Assembly (NCBI RefSeq): GCF_020882245.1 | Contig: NC_083600.1 | Span: 8,246,001 to 8,310,000 of the forward strand | DNA: 64,000 nucleotides | Origin: Rhopalosiphum padi | Taxonomy: Eukaryota; Arthropoda; Insecta; Hemiptera; Aphididae | Direction of reading: 5' to 3' | Shown: piece after piece, positions 51,116 to 64,000 of the stretch | Layout of the letters: each line of letters opens with the position of its first letter | Position numbering within the stretch: position 1 is the stretch's first letter | Program-made: the position numbers and the translations under genes | The notes under the pieces: model-generated | What the model was told of the DNA's origin: nothing | What the model saw: the letters and a program-made list of their open reading frames with translations, nothing else | Databases searched by the model: none

Positions 51116-52995
51116 TAAGTATCATAATATTTTTGAATAGAAATATGATTGTATGATTATGAATACACAGGTAGGCCTAACTCTGATAAAATTAACTTGT
51201 TTTGAATGCAATAGAAAATTTTAATTTATTAAAAAGGTAACTGCGTTCCATCGTTGAGATGAGTGAAAAGTGATGTATAGGTATCATGTTCAAGGCTTAA
51301 CATTAAGTTTATTTTTTTTTCTTATTAATTGTGTTGTTATCCTGTAAAATGTATTTATTATATAATTCACAATCAGAAAACATCGCCAAATGTATGGTAT
51401 TTTTGCTGTGGCAAGTGTAATATAATATACTTCTATGACACAAGATTAAGTATAATGTAAACATTATAAAACATTAGCATGTATATAATATAATATGTTT
51501 AGCATTTTTGCCACCCTTAAAACGAACACGTCTGATCGACTGCCATTTTATTAATTTCACTTGATGATAATAATATGTGAATGATCGAGCTGGTTGTATT
51601 TCAGTTTTCGATATTTTATTATCATATATAAATAACAGAGACTCGCTGCATAATTTATGGTTTCCTAATGAATATATATATAATATATATCCACAAATGC
51701 TAATTTGTTCTTTGCATGAATTACATTTTATTCAATGAAAATAATATATACGTTTTGTATTATCCCGGTAAAACTCAATTTGAGCACTATATATCGGTAC
51801 TACCTTTTTAACTAACCCCACTCTCTGGATTAAAAAGTTAATATTTCTGTCACGTTGTGCTTGCATTTTTAATACACGCTCATGGTGCGAATTGCGCATA
51901 TACTTTCAAGTTCAATATTTTTAAATAATCATTATCGAATTCTCGCGTTGATATATTTTATTATTTAGGTACCTAAATAAATTTTAATGTTGATATTAGT
52001 TATACAATTTAAAACCAATCAGTTTATTTTTTTAATCTATTTAGATTATTAATATTGTATATATAAGATTTAAAACTGAATACCACATTACTTAACATTC
52101 AATATTACTAAAAAAACAACTCATTATTATTTTCTATAATTTACTATAGTCAATAATACTACCTAAGAACTTTTTTCTGTTTAAATTATTTCAATAGTTT
52201 TATTATATTAATAAAATAATATGATTACTGATCAGTATAATACAAAACGTAAACATTTTAAACTTTATATGCTTATTATTCGTGTGTTTTCACCTCGTAA
52301 CATTACAAAGTTGGTTGGGATTTAGATTACTTAAGAAGGTACCTATATTTAATTTTCGTTGTCTGTTCATAGTCCTTATAATAAGGATGATTTAAAGTTT
52401 TTCCAAAGATATTAAGCTATGCGAGGAAACATTTGGCAAAGTTTTACTCGCGTCCCGCATAGTTTAATCGAAATATTACGGTGTCACTTCTAGTACTTTC
52501 ATCATGGACGGATTTTTTACCCCACATAACTTGTATCATTCTCAGATTTTAATTAGCAACCCAGATGAATAGTTGACAGGGACATGATAACAATATTGTC
52601 CTACCTAAGACACAAGAGTTTTAATCAAAAGTGAACAAACAAGAGACATTTTTTGTATGTACCTATATATATGCTGCTTTGAACCATCCTGAAACTCGGG
52701 TTCCTTTATTTAAAATACTAATAAAACAAGACGTTAATAAACTAATAAACATGGCCGGGTTCTTTCGAGTTTTGTTCATTTGGAAATTTGATTTAAAACT
52801 TTTGTTGCACAACATTAATGGCGTATGTAATGAGAAGTATAAAACGGCTGTATTTACGCATATGCATATAGGTAGGTACATTTATTACTATATGAATAAT
52901 AAAAAAAAAAAACAACAATAGTTTTATAATAATATGATGAAAACTGTTGTTGACTCATCTACAGACGCGTAGTATTTATGTTCAAAATAGGCATT
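51116..52995. other. AT-rich non-coding stretch with a moderate-GC patch
   Basis: The patch at 52310-52870 holds two opposed frames (96 codons plus at 52631-52921, 72 minus at 52663-52881). Neither shows a recognisable domain, and the plus frame ends in a lysine run from an A-rich tract. Probably not coding. Confidence 0.45.
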
Positions 52996-52999
52996 AAAT

Positions 53000-53960
53000 T
53001 TAGTAAACGATCAGATCCATAGACCTCTTGCAGTGGTGAGTAGTAGATAGGTCTTTGTCGATTTTAAACATTTCAGAATCCAACTGTGACGTCGATGAGA
53101 AGTAAGTGGCGGGGACGTCTATATGCATCGGTGGAGGATAAAATATTATTATAATACTTATCTTGTATAAATTAATGATAATGGGTGTAGGCTTTTCTGA
53201 TTCTGGCCAACCACGAATATTGTTATATGTATTTCGTTTTTTACCAAGGACGGTAGTGACGGCGGCGTCGTTGTCGTCTGAGTCACACGACTGTGCGTGT
53301 TTGGTGTTGTATTCGTTATTAATGACATATTCGAGTACGAGTAGTCGGGAAGTATGGCAAACTCGGATTATTGTGTCACGCGGGCAGCCCACGACAGCAG
53401 TCGTGGCGGTCACGCGCGCAACCATGCATTCCCGTCGCCGTCATCTCCACCCGCCCATGACCGTCATAACCAATACCTCATCTTTTCTCAAAATCGCGGT
53501 AAAATAGCAGCAACAGCAAGACGATAATAATAATATTATCATCGTCGTGGGTAAATAATAATACAATAATGGGCAGGTGGATGTCACGTCGATGGTGGTC
53601 GCTGCAGGAGGTGGTGTCGTCGGTATAAAAGGTGGAATGCGTGACAATGATTGATTTACATCGGATTTCCGACCCAGTACCCCCACACCCCCTATTGCAC
53701 CATGAAGATGTTATCCCTAGGGATTGTCGCGACACCGTGTCTCTTAGGACCACCGCCACCGCTGGCAATTTGTTTTACCCAAAGTCCCAGAAAACAATAT
53801 GATGTCACGCGCTCTCCTCTTCCATCCACAGTCAACATAACGCGAGAGAGTAAAAAAAAAATCAAACTTTTAACAACCTGCAGAGGAGACCGACGACCTG
53901 CACCAGAATGACAAATCGACTCAGAACGCCATTCTTTTTGCCGGTCGTTCTGTTATTTCA
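53000..53960. promoter_or_regulatory. CpG-rich island containing the longest open frame of the window
   Basis: A strongly CpG-rich block with many overlapping frames on both strands. The longest, 141 codons on minus (53000-53425), opens MVARVTATTAVVGC and has an acidic SCDSDDNDAA patch, but its second half looks like translated non-coding DNA. On the minus strand a GTAAAA donor after CTTG (near 53251) could end a first exon before that half. Frames on plus (114 and 86 codons) compete with it. Best read as a promoter or first-exon island, perhaps on the minus strand. Simple repeats of ATA/ATC type lie at about 53520-53570. Confidence 0.35.
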
Positions 53961-53969
53961 ATCCTTCTT

Positions 53970-55595
53970 CATAAAATACACGCGTTTTGTAGGTACCTAT
54001 ACTGTATAATATATACGTTTATATGATATATATATTATCATGTTCGTACGTAGCAGTTTATGTCATCCGACGAAGTAGGTTTTTTATACATCCCACAGCT
54101 GCGCGTGTTTCTCTGAAAACTAACTGTCAAATATAACCGTGATAATGTGACACACGCACAACTAATTTAATACAAGTGTTTTATTTCATAATTAACTGAT
54201 GAAAAATCTAGATTCATATTAATTTATAATACTTAAACCATGTTGTAGCATAAAAATAGAAAAATATCAATAAAGCTCGTACCTATTCAATTAGTATAAT
54301 GAGTTAGACGTTAGTGATTGGTTTTATAATTGAATTAACCGTTAAATGATTATTTTTTAATGAGACTAAATGTATAATATAATCTTATAAAATAATTATA
54401 TACATCTTTAAGGTTTATCCAAATCGCAATTTATTATCTGATTGAAAATTTAATCAAAGTATCATGCCCCTGTTTTATTATTTAGGTTAATTATATATAG
54501 AAAAACAAATCTCAGGGAGAACTATTTCATTTATCTTGTAGTATTTTTAAACTTTCATTAAATTAATGTCAACTGAGTTGAGGGGAAGAAGCAGAAAAAT
54601 ACATTTCGTAAGATGTCTGTAAACTTTGATTGCGTACACAGGTAGATTATATTCATTTGAGTGACAGAGATTATCCGCAAATATTGCAATGGTACAACGG
54701 TGAAGTTAATGCTTTTAACTTTTAATCAATCATAAGCGAAAAGCATTGACTTTCCCATACATAAAAGTACAGAATACTCGATGCGTATAATAACCGATGA
54801 TTTTCTTTGTAAAGAATAGACTTGGTATAGAAAGCGAATTGAAGCTTAAACTGAGGACAATGACCATAGTGGTTTATTCAGTATTTGTATTTTATCAAAT
54901 CTTTCGCTATTTCCTAATATTCTTTGTAAATATAATATTTAATTCTTGAAATATAAATTATTATTTGTATTTCTATATTAATTATCTTATTTTATCTTAT
55001 TAATAATTCAAAATAATTGTTATAAAGTATTAAAACTAAAAAATGTATTCTAAGTTTAGCGTGGTATAATGAAAAACAAAATATTATGCTTATATTTGTT
55101 AACTATTAATTTTAACAAAGGATCTTCATATGAATAATGATTAATGAATAATGAATATAATGCTATTATGGATGGTGGTTCTTGTAGTAATTAGCCCTTC
55201 TCATAAATCTTGATATAAAATTTGTTGGTCCTGCATTAATATTATTATGTGAAATTTATGTAAACTAAAATTTTGCTTTGAATTTTTTAGTAATTTTGAT
55301 TTTTCAATAAATTTATGAATAAAATATTAAGTTAAGTAGTTAAATTTAAAATTCATCTTCAGAATTCCATGTTAACATATCTATACGATATAACATATTA
55401 TGTATAATATACAAATATAATAACAATTTTTCAAAATTATTATACCTAGTGTGGTGTACTTATAATTTTTTTTTATTAAAATGCGTATAATTTAACTTTT
55501 TATTTTTAATATATACAAGCTTATTTGATTTTAATATTTAACGCGTTTAAATGTCATCAAAGATTGATGGGCTATGTGTTGTTATTTATCTGTTT
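53970..55595. other. AT-rich non-coding stretch, nothing recognised
   Basis: No supported gene. 54060-54130 is slightly GC-richer with a CAGCTGCG word; nothing further. Confidence 0.5.
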
Positions 55596-55599
55596 CATT

Positions 55600-55935
55600 T
55601 TTTTACATGTCACAAGAATTACACAACATTATTTGGCCTCGGTTTGCGGTCCTTTTGTTGATATTTATCGGGGCTAGAGCTTGGAAATTGCCGTCATGGG
55701 ACACATAGTTCAACACACGACCTCTCTCTACCCATACAGTTTTCGAATGGCTACCGTGGTTGAGGTTAGCTTTCGTGTGTTTACCCCAATTGTGCTTAAA
55801 GCCGGACACATTTTAATGACCTCAAGTTTGGGAATCGCAACAAACGGCCCTAAAGACCCCCGGGTAGCTGATGGACACCCCGCAGGTATCCGAGATCTCT
55901 TGGGAGCATTGCTGTTTTCCAATAAAAATATATAG
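55600..55935. other. Isolated high-GC block of unknown origin
   Basis: About 330 bp of nearly balanced base composition with sharp edges in AT-rich DNA, and not especially CpG-dense, unlike the promoter-like islands. Open frames: 84 codons plus (55681-55935), 68 and 78 codons minus (55603-55809 and 55728-55964), none recognised. Words such as GACCCCCGGGTAGC and GGACACCCCGCAGG stand out. It could be a fragment of a transposon or SINE, a retrocopied piece of a gene, or an exon of an unknown gene; no bounding splice sites, terminal repeats or target duplication were found. Confidence 0.4.
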
Positions 55936-55939
55936 CTTA

Positions 55940-56495
55940 AATATTTCAAAGCAAGAAATACCAAATGTATTGAAGATTTTTATGTTGTTTAATATTTAAG
56001 TAAATAATCTAACGCCAGTGTGAAAGACATGTACCATTTTTAGTCTCATCTTACCTACTCTTAATTCGTTTAATTAATATTTATGCATTAGAGCGTAATA
56101 TCATAAAAAAATATGTTCATCATCATATTTGCGTTTTAAAAAAATATCAAAAATCTAGTATTAGTGGTTATATTAAAAGTACTACGATAGTAAAATATAT
56201 AAGTAGTCTTGAAATTTAAATTTATTTAATATTATAATATATTAATACTGTAATATTTATACTGAGTATTCTGCGATTATTTAGTTTTCTGAGTTATTTT
56301 TATTTATAAATCTCTTCTTCGAAAATAGAAATATTAATATTTTCTAATAATAAATGTTAAAAAAAAAAAAAAAAAATTATTATTTGTTGATCTTTGTTTT
56401 ATTGTGTTTACTTTTATAAGTAGTTTATTTATTTATTTTATAGGTAAAACATTATAATAAAATAAAATACAATTAATGTATTAACTCTTTCCATG
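55940..56495. other. AT-rich non-coding stretch, poly-A run
   Basis: Only feature is an 18-base A run at 56359-56376. Confidence 0.55.
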
Positions 56496-56497
56496 TT

Positions 56498-56740
56498 TTT
56501 TTAGATTATGAACGGAACGATTTTTTTTTGTAAATAGGTTCACGATACGTTGTCAATGAAATATTTTGATTTTCAAAATAGGGATGGTTTTGGATTTTAA
56601 ATTGGATCTAGTATGTACTTTAGAGTAGTCAACCTTAAAAATTCCCAGTAGTTATTTTTATATTCGTGAAAAACAAACCAACTATTTAGGAAAACCAGGC
56701 ATTTTTACGCAATATAAGTAAGCATCATAAGTAGATAATT
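56498..56740. repeat. Aphid-type dispersed repeat fragment
   Basis: The start, TTAGATTATGAACGGAACGA, resembles the terminus of the ATTCTGAAC family at 12466-13095. The following phrases (GTTCACGATACGTTGTCAATG, AGGGATGGTTTTGGATTTT, AATTCCCAGTAGTTATTTTTAT) are ones I recall as repeated in aphid DNA. No second end was found. Confidence 0.4.
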
Positions 56741-56744
56741 ATTT

Positions 56745-59155
56745 TTTATAGATATTTTAAGTTAAAATTTAGACGAAATTACTTATTTAAACGATATATG
56801 GCGAAAAACAAAGTATACATTTAATTTAATAATGCGTTAAGTTAAAAAAAAAAAATTGATTTATGAATTTATAAATTTGTCATTTGTACAAAAATTACTA
56901 CACTTATTTCATAAAAAAAAAATCATATAATAATATATAGGTATAGATTAAATATGTATAAAACTATATATATAATTCAAACAAATATGAAATGTTCTTA
57001 AAGTATTGTGCGTGTGTGATCACGCGCAAATTTTGCTAAGAAATATAAACATCCGGATAGAGACGGCGACTATTGTTCACTCCTTTCGTTTTTTTTTTTT
57101 TTTTTGCTAACATGGATTAAATTATTCATACAATCGGAGTATTTGCATCAAGATTATGAGTGATTATTTGTTTACTTTTTTAACATAGTACTTTTTATTA
57201 AAATTCTCAAATAAATAGTGTATAATTACGTTATGTTTTTATGTATAATTATTAATCAATGGTATAATTATATATACATATATTATGTGTTATTACATTT
57301 TAATAGTGAGACTTTTATTTATATTTCACATTTTCATCTACGGTGAAACTGAGTCTAAAATCTTTGTAACAGTCCAGTTTTAGAATACGTTTTAGAATAG
57401 TGTATATATGTGATTTAGAAATTTTAAAATATCACCTTAATTAAACTACTTTGATTAAATATATTTGTTTTCAAAATTTATGGTAATAATAAATTATTAC
57501 GTATAAAATAAAAATTGTTTACGTAATTATTACATTTTAATTTTATGTCATTATAATATGATAATTAACATTACATTTTTAATGCATTCACACGAGTAGC
57601 CAAGTACTCAAGATACGAAGATTTTCTGTATAATTTTGTCTATAAAATATATTATATTGTTTATTAATTAATAGATATAAAGTAATTGTTTTTATTTGAT
57701 GTCCAATTTAATATGCTGTAAAACAATAGAATCTATTTTTATTTTTACTCACGTTTATTTTGAGCACATGTATTTTAAACATATTGAAAATTAAAATAAT
57801 AATTAAAAGCAATACTGGGGAAAACACAAATAAAATATATGCAAAATAAACACTATTGGTGTTTTGATTGGTGCGACAACAGTATACCGTGAAACGATTT
57901 TGTATCCTCGCTCCGTTCGTTCGCTCTGGGGATTAACGAAATTGATATGCAAATGTATGAACTTACGAGTTCCACTAATCACATTGGAACGCGAAACCGA
58001 TTATTATGTTGTTGGGTTATGCCGTTATGGAATTTTAGGATGAAACAGTGTATGAATACGAACTATGCTCAAAATTGTTTTGACAAACTAAATGTGGTTG
58101 TTTTGTTAATTAATTAAATTAAAAAATTATATTAATATCGGTACATTTCTTAAACATTACTATTTAAAACTATAAATATATCAAAAAAACAAAAGAAAAA
58201 ATTATAAGTATTAATGTTTACTGTTTAGTGAAAAATATATTACCTATTTTCGGGTTTTCGTGGTGATATAAAAACTTTATAAATTTAAATGTGGTACATA
58301 CAACAACAAAACGACCCAACTTTTGTTTTAGTAACAAACACCTGTAATGTAAGTTAAACTTTTCCTCTTTCATCATATAGATAAATTACTCTTTTTTGGG
58401 AAGTTTCCAAAATATACAAGTCATAAAGGTAAATAAGGGTTGTTTTAGATTAAACTTTTTAAGAATTGATTTTACTTTTTTGTTTCATGAGAAGAAGGTT
58501 AGGTATATGATTATAAATAATAAATTATTAAAAAAGAATATTGAATATATATATATATATATATTATTCTTTTTAAAGCTTAATTTTTTTATTCTTGACT
58601 ATTTAGCAATTATAACCATAATACATAATATGTATGTTTTAGAAAAATTAATAAATTAAAGAAATCTTTAATTAGGTAAATAAGTATGATAGTTATTTGA
58701 CTATTTAATGTTTGAACTTGACTTATTTTATTTTATGAACGGAATAATCATAAACATTTTATACCTTATGTAAATTTAATTAAATTTAATTATTTTTATA
58801 AATTCGTTAATTAAAAATTAAATTATTAGGTTACATAAACAAATACCAAAAAAGTAAACTATCAAATTATTTTTAATTAACATAAAAGTTTTATTAGCTG
58901 TACCTCGATAATTTTTTACTTTTGAATTCTTATATTTCAATCTAGTTATCAATATTAATTTTAATTATTTTGTTTTGTTTTACATTATAAATCTGTATAT
59001 CTAGTTTATTTGTTTATAGCTTTAAATATTTAAATGAGCTACAATTTGGTAACTATCATCACAATGAAAATTATACTAACTTAAAATCATCTAAAGCATA
59101 TTATAAAACCAATACGCGATAATACGGTAAAACATTACATTACCTTATATTTTAT
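56745..59155. other. AT-rich non-coding stretch, simple repeats
   Basis: A 17-base T run at 57089-57105 and a TA microsatellite at 58545-58564. A patch at 57860-58060 with CGTTCGTTCG words is less AT-rich. The 87-codon frame at 58396-58659 spans the microsatellite and is not gene-like. Confidence 0.5.
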
Positions 59156-59159
59156 TATT

Positions 59160-59420
59160 TTAAAGTGACGCCGTCAAAGAATCTATTGTTTGCTACGACT
59201 GTCCACCACTAATATTACTGCCGAACGCGTAACAAAACAATAACCCTCTTAAAAATTCGAATAAGTTTTAATTTCTCTTCTGATCTTTTTTCCGTCTCGT
59301 CTACAGGTGTCCTCTCCTTCACTGTTGTTCCACGCACGCGCCTCTATGGAATGGCTATCATCAATTGAATTTACGATACAAAAATGGAATAGTTGTTTCC
59401 CACCACAATTTTCAGGCAAA
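59160..59420 (+). promoter_or_regulatory. Small CpG-rich island, possible exon boundary
   Basis: GC-richer than its flanks. A good acceptor-like tract, TTTTTTCCGTCTCGTCTACAG (ending about 59307), is followed by GTGTCC and, at 59347, by ATG with a 28-codon frame to a stop at about 59433. No donor follows and the peptide is not recognised. Could be a regulatory block or part of an untranslated exon. Confidence 0.25.
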
Positions 59421-60089
59421 GTTTATGATTAGGTTTTTTTCGTATGTATTTTAGTTATAGGAGTACTTATCAATAACTTTTCTATAAATGTTTACCTAAA
59501 TCTATTTAATATTTTTCCTAATCACTGTATTAACTGTTGATGGGTTGAAATGGGTAAAATGAATTTTTAAACATTTTTTAATCGAACAAAAAGTAAAGAT
59601 TCGAAGTATAAAAAAAGCATGTCATAAAATATTGTGTAGTCAATTAATTAAAATGGTGTTTGAATTATGATAAAAATGAATTCCGATATAATTTACAATA
59701 ATCAGAATCAAACTTTTAAATATTTATAATTCATAAATAATAATAATATGGTTGTTAATATAAAATTCATACAATGAAAATAGTTATAACAGTTAATAAT
59801 ACATGGGTAATATTAAAAACAAAGGAAAAAAATAATAATTTTCAATATTATAAAACGAACATAACATGATGTTTATCAATATAGTGAAAAATAAATTATT
59901 GTTTTTATAATAATATAATATTTAATAGAATAATATAAAATGATAACAGTGTGGGGAAGGGGCTTAGTCAAAATAGAAAATAAAAACATGAAATATCGAA
60001 AAACAAGCCATGTAGATTGGTAATAATCGTTTTATAGCTTTTTTTTTAAAACATAAATGAGTCTGTAATTCATTTTTATTATAAGCGTA

Positions 60090-61390
60090 AAAATCGATCG
60101 TAAACGACTGCTAAAGGAATCAATGTGCACGTTGGAATAACATTCGTCCGCGCAACTGGGTCGATTTTCCGACGCAGAGCCATAATAATATATTGATATA
60201 TTATCCACAAACGGTGTTGTTTTTTTTAATCACGCGTTGAATAGACGAACGATATACGTGTACACTGCAGTAAGTCCAGTGGTCAAAAGTTTGTCGTTAT
60301 CACAACGAAACTTTATTTTGAAACAGCCGCTGCGTTTATATACGGTTAGCACGATTGCCGCGGTCGCGTAAAATCACCACGTGTAGAAGGTTGACCCTCG
60401 CTGATTACGGTCGAGGTAAACTTTGGCCGTCCGGTTGCCGTCGCCCGATAATAATAATAACGGCGTTCATCAGTGTCGATATTGTTCGCAGAGGCAAACA
60501 TCGCAACCCCTCTGTGAATTAAATTTAATTTCATCACCGACACTGGATCGCGTGGTTCGTATAGCGTCATCGGCGACGATGCCGTGTATATTATTGTAAT
60601 ATTATTGTAATGTTTTCGGCGTATTATATTATATAGGTAGTGATCACGAGGACGCAATGTTTACCGGATATATAATACCTATGTATTTAAGCAATAATTA
60701 TGTATATACAGGACGTGTGTGCACAAAAGGTTATACGTCGTCGTCGTTGTCGTTATAATCGTTCTATATCGTTTGTTCGCGCACTCCCCGTCTTAATTAA
60801 GCGTGAATATTCCGACGAATTTTCCGGTCCGGCAGCGGATGTGTAGGTATATTCTATATATTATGTGTGTCCAGGAGGTGTTTATCGTACCTAAATACGA
60901 GCTGCCGCTGCACAGTTTTTCATATAGTCTATTCGCTGCGTGCCAAAAACTGCTCTCCGACCGGTTAGACCATATAATATAATAATATTCCTCCGGTTGT
61001 ACCTATGTAACATAATAATACGTCGCCAACGCTGCCGTCATATACATTCGTAATAATTATCGATGCGAATTACGTACACCATTAATACCGTTTTGCTACT
61101 ACTCACTCTGCCAGTATCTTATTATATACGACCACATTTCACACCCTTCGACCGACCACCATTTTCCGGCTAACCGCGGGCAACGCCGTTCGCGTATCAG
61201 ACGGCCGAGCAGCGTGCTGGTCCTCTCGATCTCTTCTATGATACCTACCTAGTACCTATATTATAGTGTACACGAACACTTTCATAGTATTTCATGGTAT
61301 TCGCGGCACCGTGTTTCAGAAACTGAATCGTTACGACGACCCCCGTATTTACATTATTATCCTGCAGGGAGATAAATGTGTTTGCGACTA
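60090..61390. promoter_or_regulatory. Large CpG-rich island, probable promoter region
   Basis: The longest CpG-rich stretch of the window, with peaks at 60110-60620 and 60720-61360, including TCGTCGTCGTTGTCG and TTTTCCGGTCCGGCAGCGG words. The 103-codon minus frame (60346-60657) and other frames have no recognisable content. The block may hold the promoter and 5' UTR of a gene leaving the window or an alternative promoter. Neither strand shows a decisive donor, so direction is open. Confidence 0.45.
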
Positions 61391-61399
61391 ATTATATCA

Positions 61400-64000
61400 C
61401 GAACGTTAATGATAGAAAATTATCCGAAACATTATTATTATTATACAAGACGATACTTTTAAAAAGTAAACACTTGTTTTATTTTGAAATATATTTTTAA
61501 TACTTTGGAATAATTACAAAATAAAATATATACATTAAATTTGCTATTTTTTTTTAAAGTTTTTACTCTGAATGATATCATACATTTTTAATTGTAAATA
61601 CAAACCCCATAATTCACTAATAATTTAAATATAATTTAAAAAAATAAACATTTTAAATTAGTTAATTAGTATAATGTGGATTTTAAGTTTTGATATCAGA
61701 GTAGGTATAGTGAACAACATTTTGCGGGGATTTTGGTCACTCAACTCCGCTTATTTAACTTTAAATACTTACAACTAATTGAATACTCGTTTGAAATTCA
61801 ATTTTTATTTAATACAATTTTCTGATTAATATTCTGGTTCGGATTATAAAATTAAAAATGTGTTATTCTAAAATAAAAAATACTTAAAAATAATAACCAT
61901 AAAAATAGAAAATAAAATTATAATCTGTATAAATATAGGTAAATATAAAATAAAAAAAAAAATTAGTATTTATTTTTTAAAGATTCACCCTGCAGTTTTA
62001 TACATAATTTGTGTACCTATTAAACTAAAAGTTAATAGTTGTAACTGCAGTCATTATTAGTATAGTTATCTCATCATATTAAATTATAATAATATTATAT
62101 AACTGTGCATTGCTTAGTAAAATTATAAAAATTAAATATTTATTTGATTTTAGTGAACAATAGGCAATACATTACTGTTTAATTTGTATATATGAAATAA
62201 TCGAGCACATCGACTAAAAACGCATTATGGATAATTATAAAAACTGATTTTTATTAATCACAATTAGTATTTAAGCGAATTTTTATATTTTCAAAGAGAA
62301 GTATAAAGTCTTAAAAGTGTTTTAAATTAAATCAAATTAAATTACATTTTTGAATTTCTTATAAATGAAATATAATCAATTTCAAAAGTCCGTAAAGCAC
62401 TCACTTTAGAAAATGCATTTGGAGATGGCTATTGAAGTTCTATGGTAGTTGTTGGGTCCAAGGAAATATTATATTCTTGTGCCCTCGGGAAATTCGTTGT
62501 TGTCGACAGAACAAGATTTCATTATTTTTCTACCGTGCGGTAAAGGTGGAACTGTGTTGTACGAAATAATGAGAAGACAGGGAAGGTTTAATTTTGAACA
62601 AAAAAAAAAAAAAAAAACAATAATAATAATAGCACTTTTTTTTAGAAGGAAGAGTTATATGTATTATATATTCGTGGTTTATTGAAAAACAGAAGAATGA
62701 AAAATATTTTTTTTTTCGGTTAGGTTATTTTATTAAATACTATTACGATATAAATGATAAATATTTAATCATTAGTATAAAATATTCTCAATAAGTATAC
62801 TGATATAGGTTTTTGTTATGAATTGTATAGAATAATATACAATATATGAGATTTATATAAATATATAATTAAACAACAACCTATACGTAGGTATTTAGAT
62901 CCTAAATTACAGTTGTATGTAGGTATTAAATAATATAAAGGATGATTCATTATACACATTCTCATCAACATTCATTTTTGAAATTTTTAAGAATTTTTAG
63001 CTTTAAGTGTTCTTAAAAATAGTTTTAAGTCTTAAAGACTATATTTTTAAGTATGTAGATTTTCATTCCACGTAAGAAGTTTCTTATAGTGCTTCAAAAT
63101 TCTTTTTTTAATCTAAAAATCAGATTCTTTAACTATACATTATCAAGCCGAATAGCCGACAATTTTTTTAAAAATGTTTATGAATCTAAATCAAAGTTCA
63201 ACCTAATAGTTTCTAAGCTATTAATACGTATATATTAAAGATAATAATCTTTAACACTGGTTAAGTTTAATGTGTTTAAATATAATTTATAATATTATTG
63301 ATAATATATTAGATTTTAATAATTAGAAGATATTAAAAAAATATTCAGCATAAATTCTACTTTTAAAGTTTTTGAGACTTTTATAATATAGTTTGTATGT
63401 GTAAAGATTGGATTTTTTTCAAGACTCGAAATTAAAATAATAGGCTGTAATAGGCTTAAATATTATTTGTCAAAATAAATATTAGAAATTTTTATGGTTT
63501 GATCTCTATGTTTATGTTACAAATAAAAGATGAGTTACAGATAATTTTGATATTATGGTAAAATAATATTGTAATATTGTAATTAAATAAAAATAATACA
63601 TGTAGGAAGAAAATTAAATTGTTCATTAATTACAAGACAACAAGTGTATTTATACTATTTAAATATATTTTTTGTTATTACAAGTCTAAAAGTTTAAATA
63701 AGATAAAAAAAATCACACTTGTGATCATGAATAACTTGTAGAGTGTATATTAAAATTATTAATTTATCAAAATTGTCCTCTCTATTTATTTGTTTATATT
63801 ATTTATTATTGATTTCAAACAATTAAAATACATTGAATTGTATAATTATATAATATTTGTGTAATTCGATGTTTTAAACGATTTTTTTCCTCCATCATTA
63901 AATTTATATGCTTAAAAACAATATAAATCATTACTCGTGTAAATTTTATTTTTTTAAATCTTTTCCGTATTTCTACCGTTTTCTCCATCCCATTCAACTT
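61400..64000. other. AT-rich non-coding stretch, one moderate-GC patch
   Basis: A patch at 62440-62600 is less AT-rich and ends in an 18-base A run at 62600-62617. Such a GC-richer block running into poly-A could be the end of a retroposed copy, but no source or target duplication was recognised. Nothing else seen; the 60-codon minus frame at the right edge is AT-driven. Confidence 0.5.

Noticed and set aside
52631..52921. 96-codon plus frame opposite a 72-codon minus frame
   Set aside because: Ends in a translated A-rich run, and the opposed frame is equally open; no domain recognised.
1..64000. tRNA, rRNA, snRNA, known microRNAs, CRISPR arrays, bacterial operons
   Set aside because: No tRNA box A/B pair in cloverleaf context, no familiar microRNA seeds in hairpins, no spaced direct-repeat array and no prokaryotic gene layout were seen by reading both strands.

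Overview
The window looks like AT-rich eukaryotic, intron- and intergenic-dominated DNA: roughly three quarters A+T by eye, no long open reading frames, no operons, many microsatellites and decayed transposons. Several repeats (the family ending in an ATTCTGAAC motif, the TGCACCA repeats, GTAGGTACCTA-type strings) resemble sequences I know from aphid genomes, so a sap-sucking hemipteran, probably an aphid, is the best guess. This rests on recall and sequence feel, not on a search.

Only one exon can be assigned to a gene family with real support: 38939-39057 (+), which carries a start codon in strong context and the N-terminal 28 codons of a TMTC-type ER O-mannosyltransferase, ending at a GT donor. 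A CpG-rich block at about 31.5-32.4 kb with a GTAAGT donor at 32417 is a plausible promoter and non-coding first exon for it. No second TMTC exon was found downstream, so its second intron may run through the rest of the window. A second candidate first coding exon lies at 6899-6950 (+), with a clean donor, in a CpG-rich promoter-like block.

The rest is background broken by CpG-rich islands (about 4.7, 6.7, 10.9, 32, 49.6, 53.4, 59.2 and 60.1-61.4 kb) and by mobile elements: a dead non-LTR retrotransposon at 20.0-22.65 kb, with a 780-bp terminal-inverted-repeat element nested inside it and a second insertion; a hAT-like MITE with 7-bp target duplication at 50584-51108; a short Helitron-like element at 41860-42327; a long foldback at 15258-15570; and dispersed copies of one repeat family at 12.5-13.1, 24.25 and 56.5 kb.

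Layout: 1-6.6 kb mostly empty; 6.6-6.95 kb candidate gene start; 7-20 kb empty with repeats; 20-22.7 kb nested transposons; 23-31 kb empty; 31.5-39.06 kb TMTC promoter and first exons; 39-64 kb possible TMTC intron or intergenic DNA with transposons and further CpG-rich islands. No new biological system could be demonstrated. The most informative structures are the TMTC start, the nested transposon with its readable insertion junction, and a high-GC block at 55.6-55.9 kb that I cannot classify.
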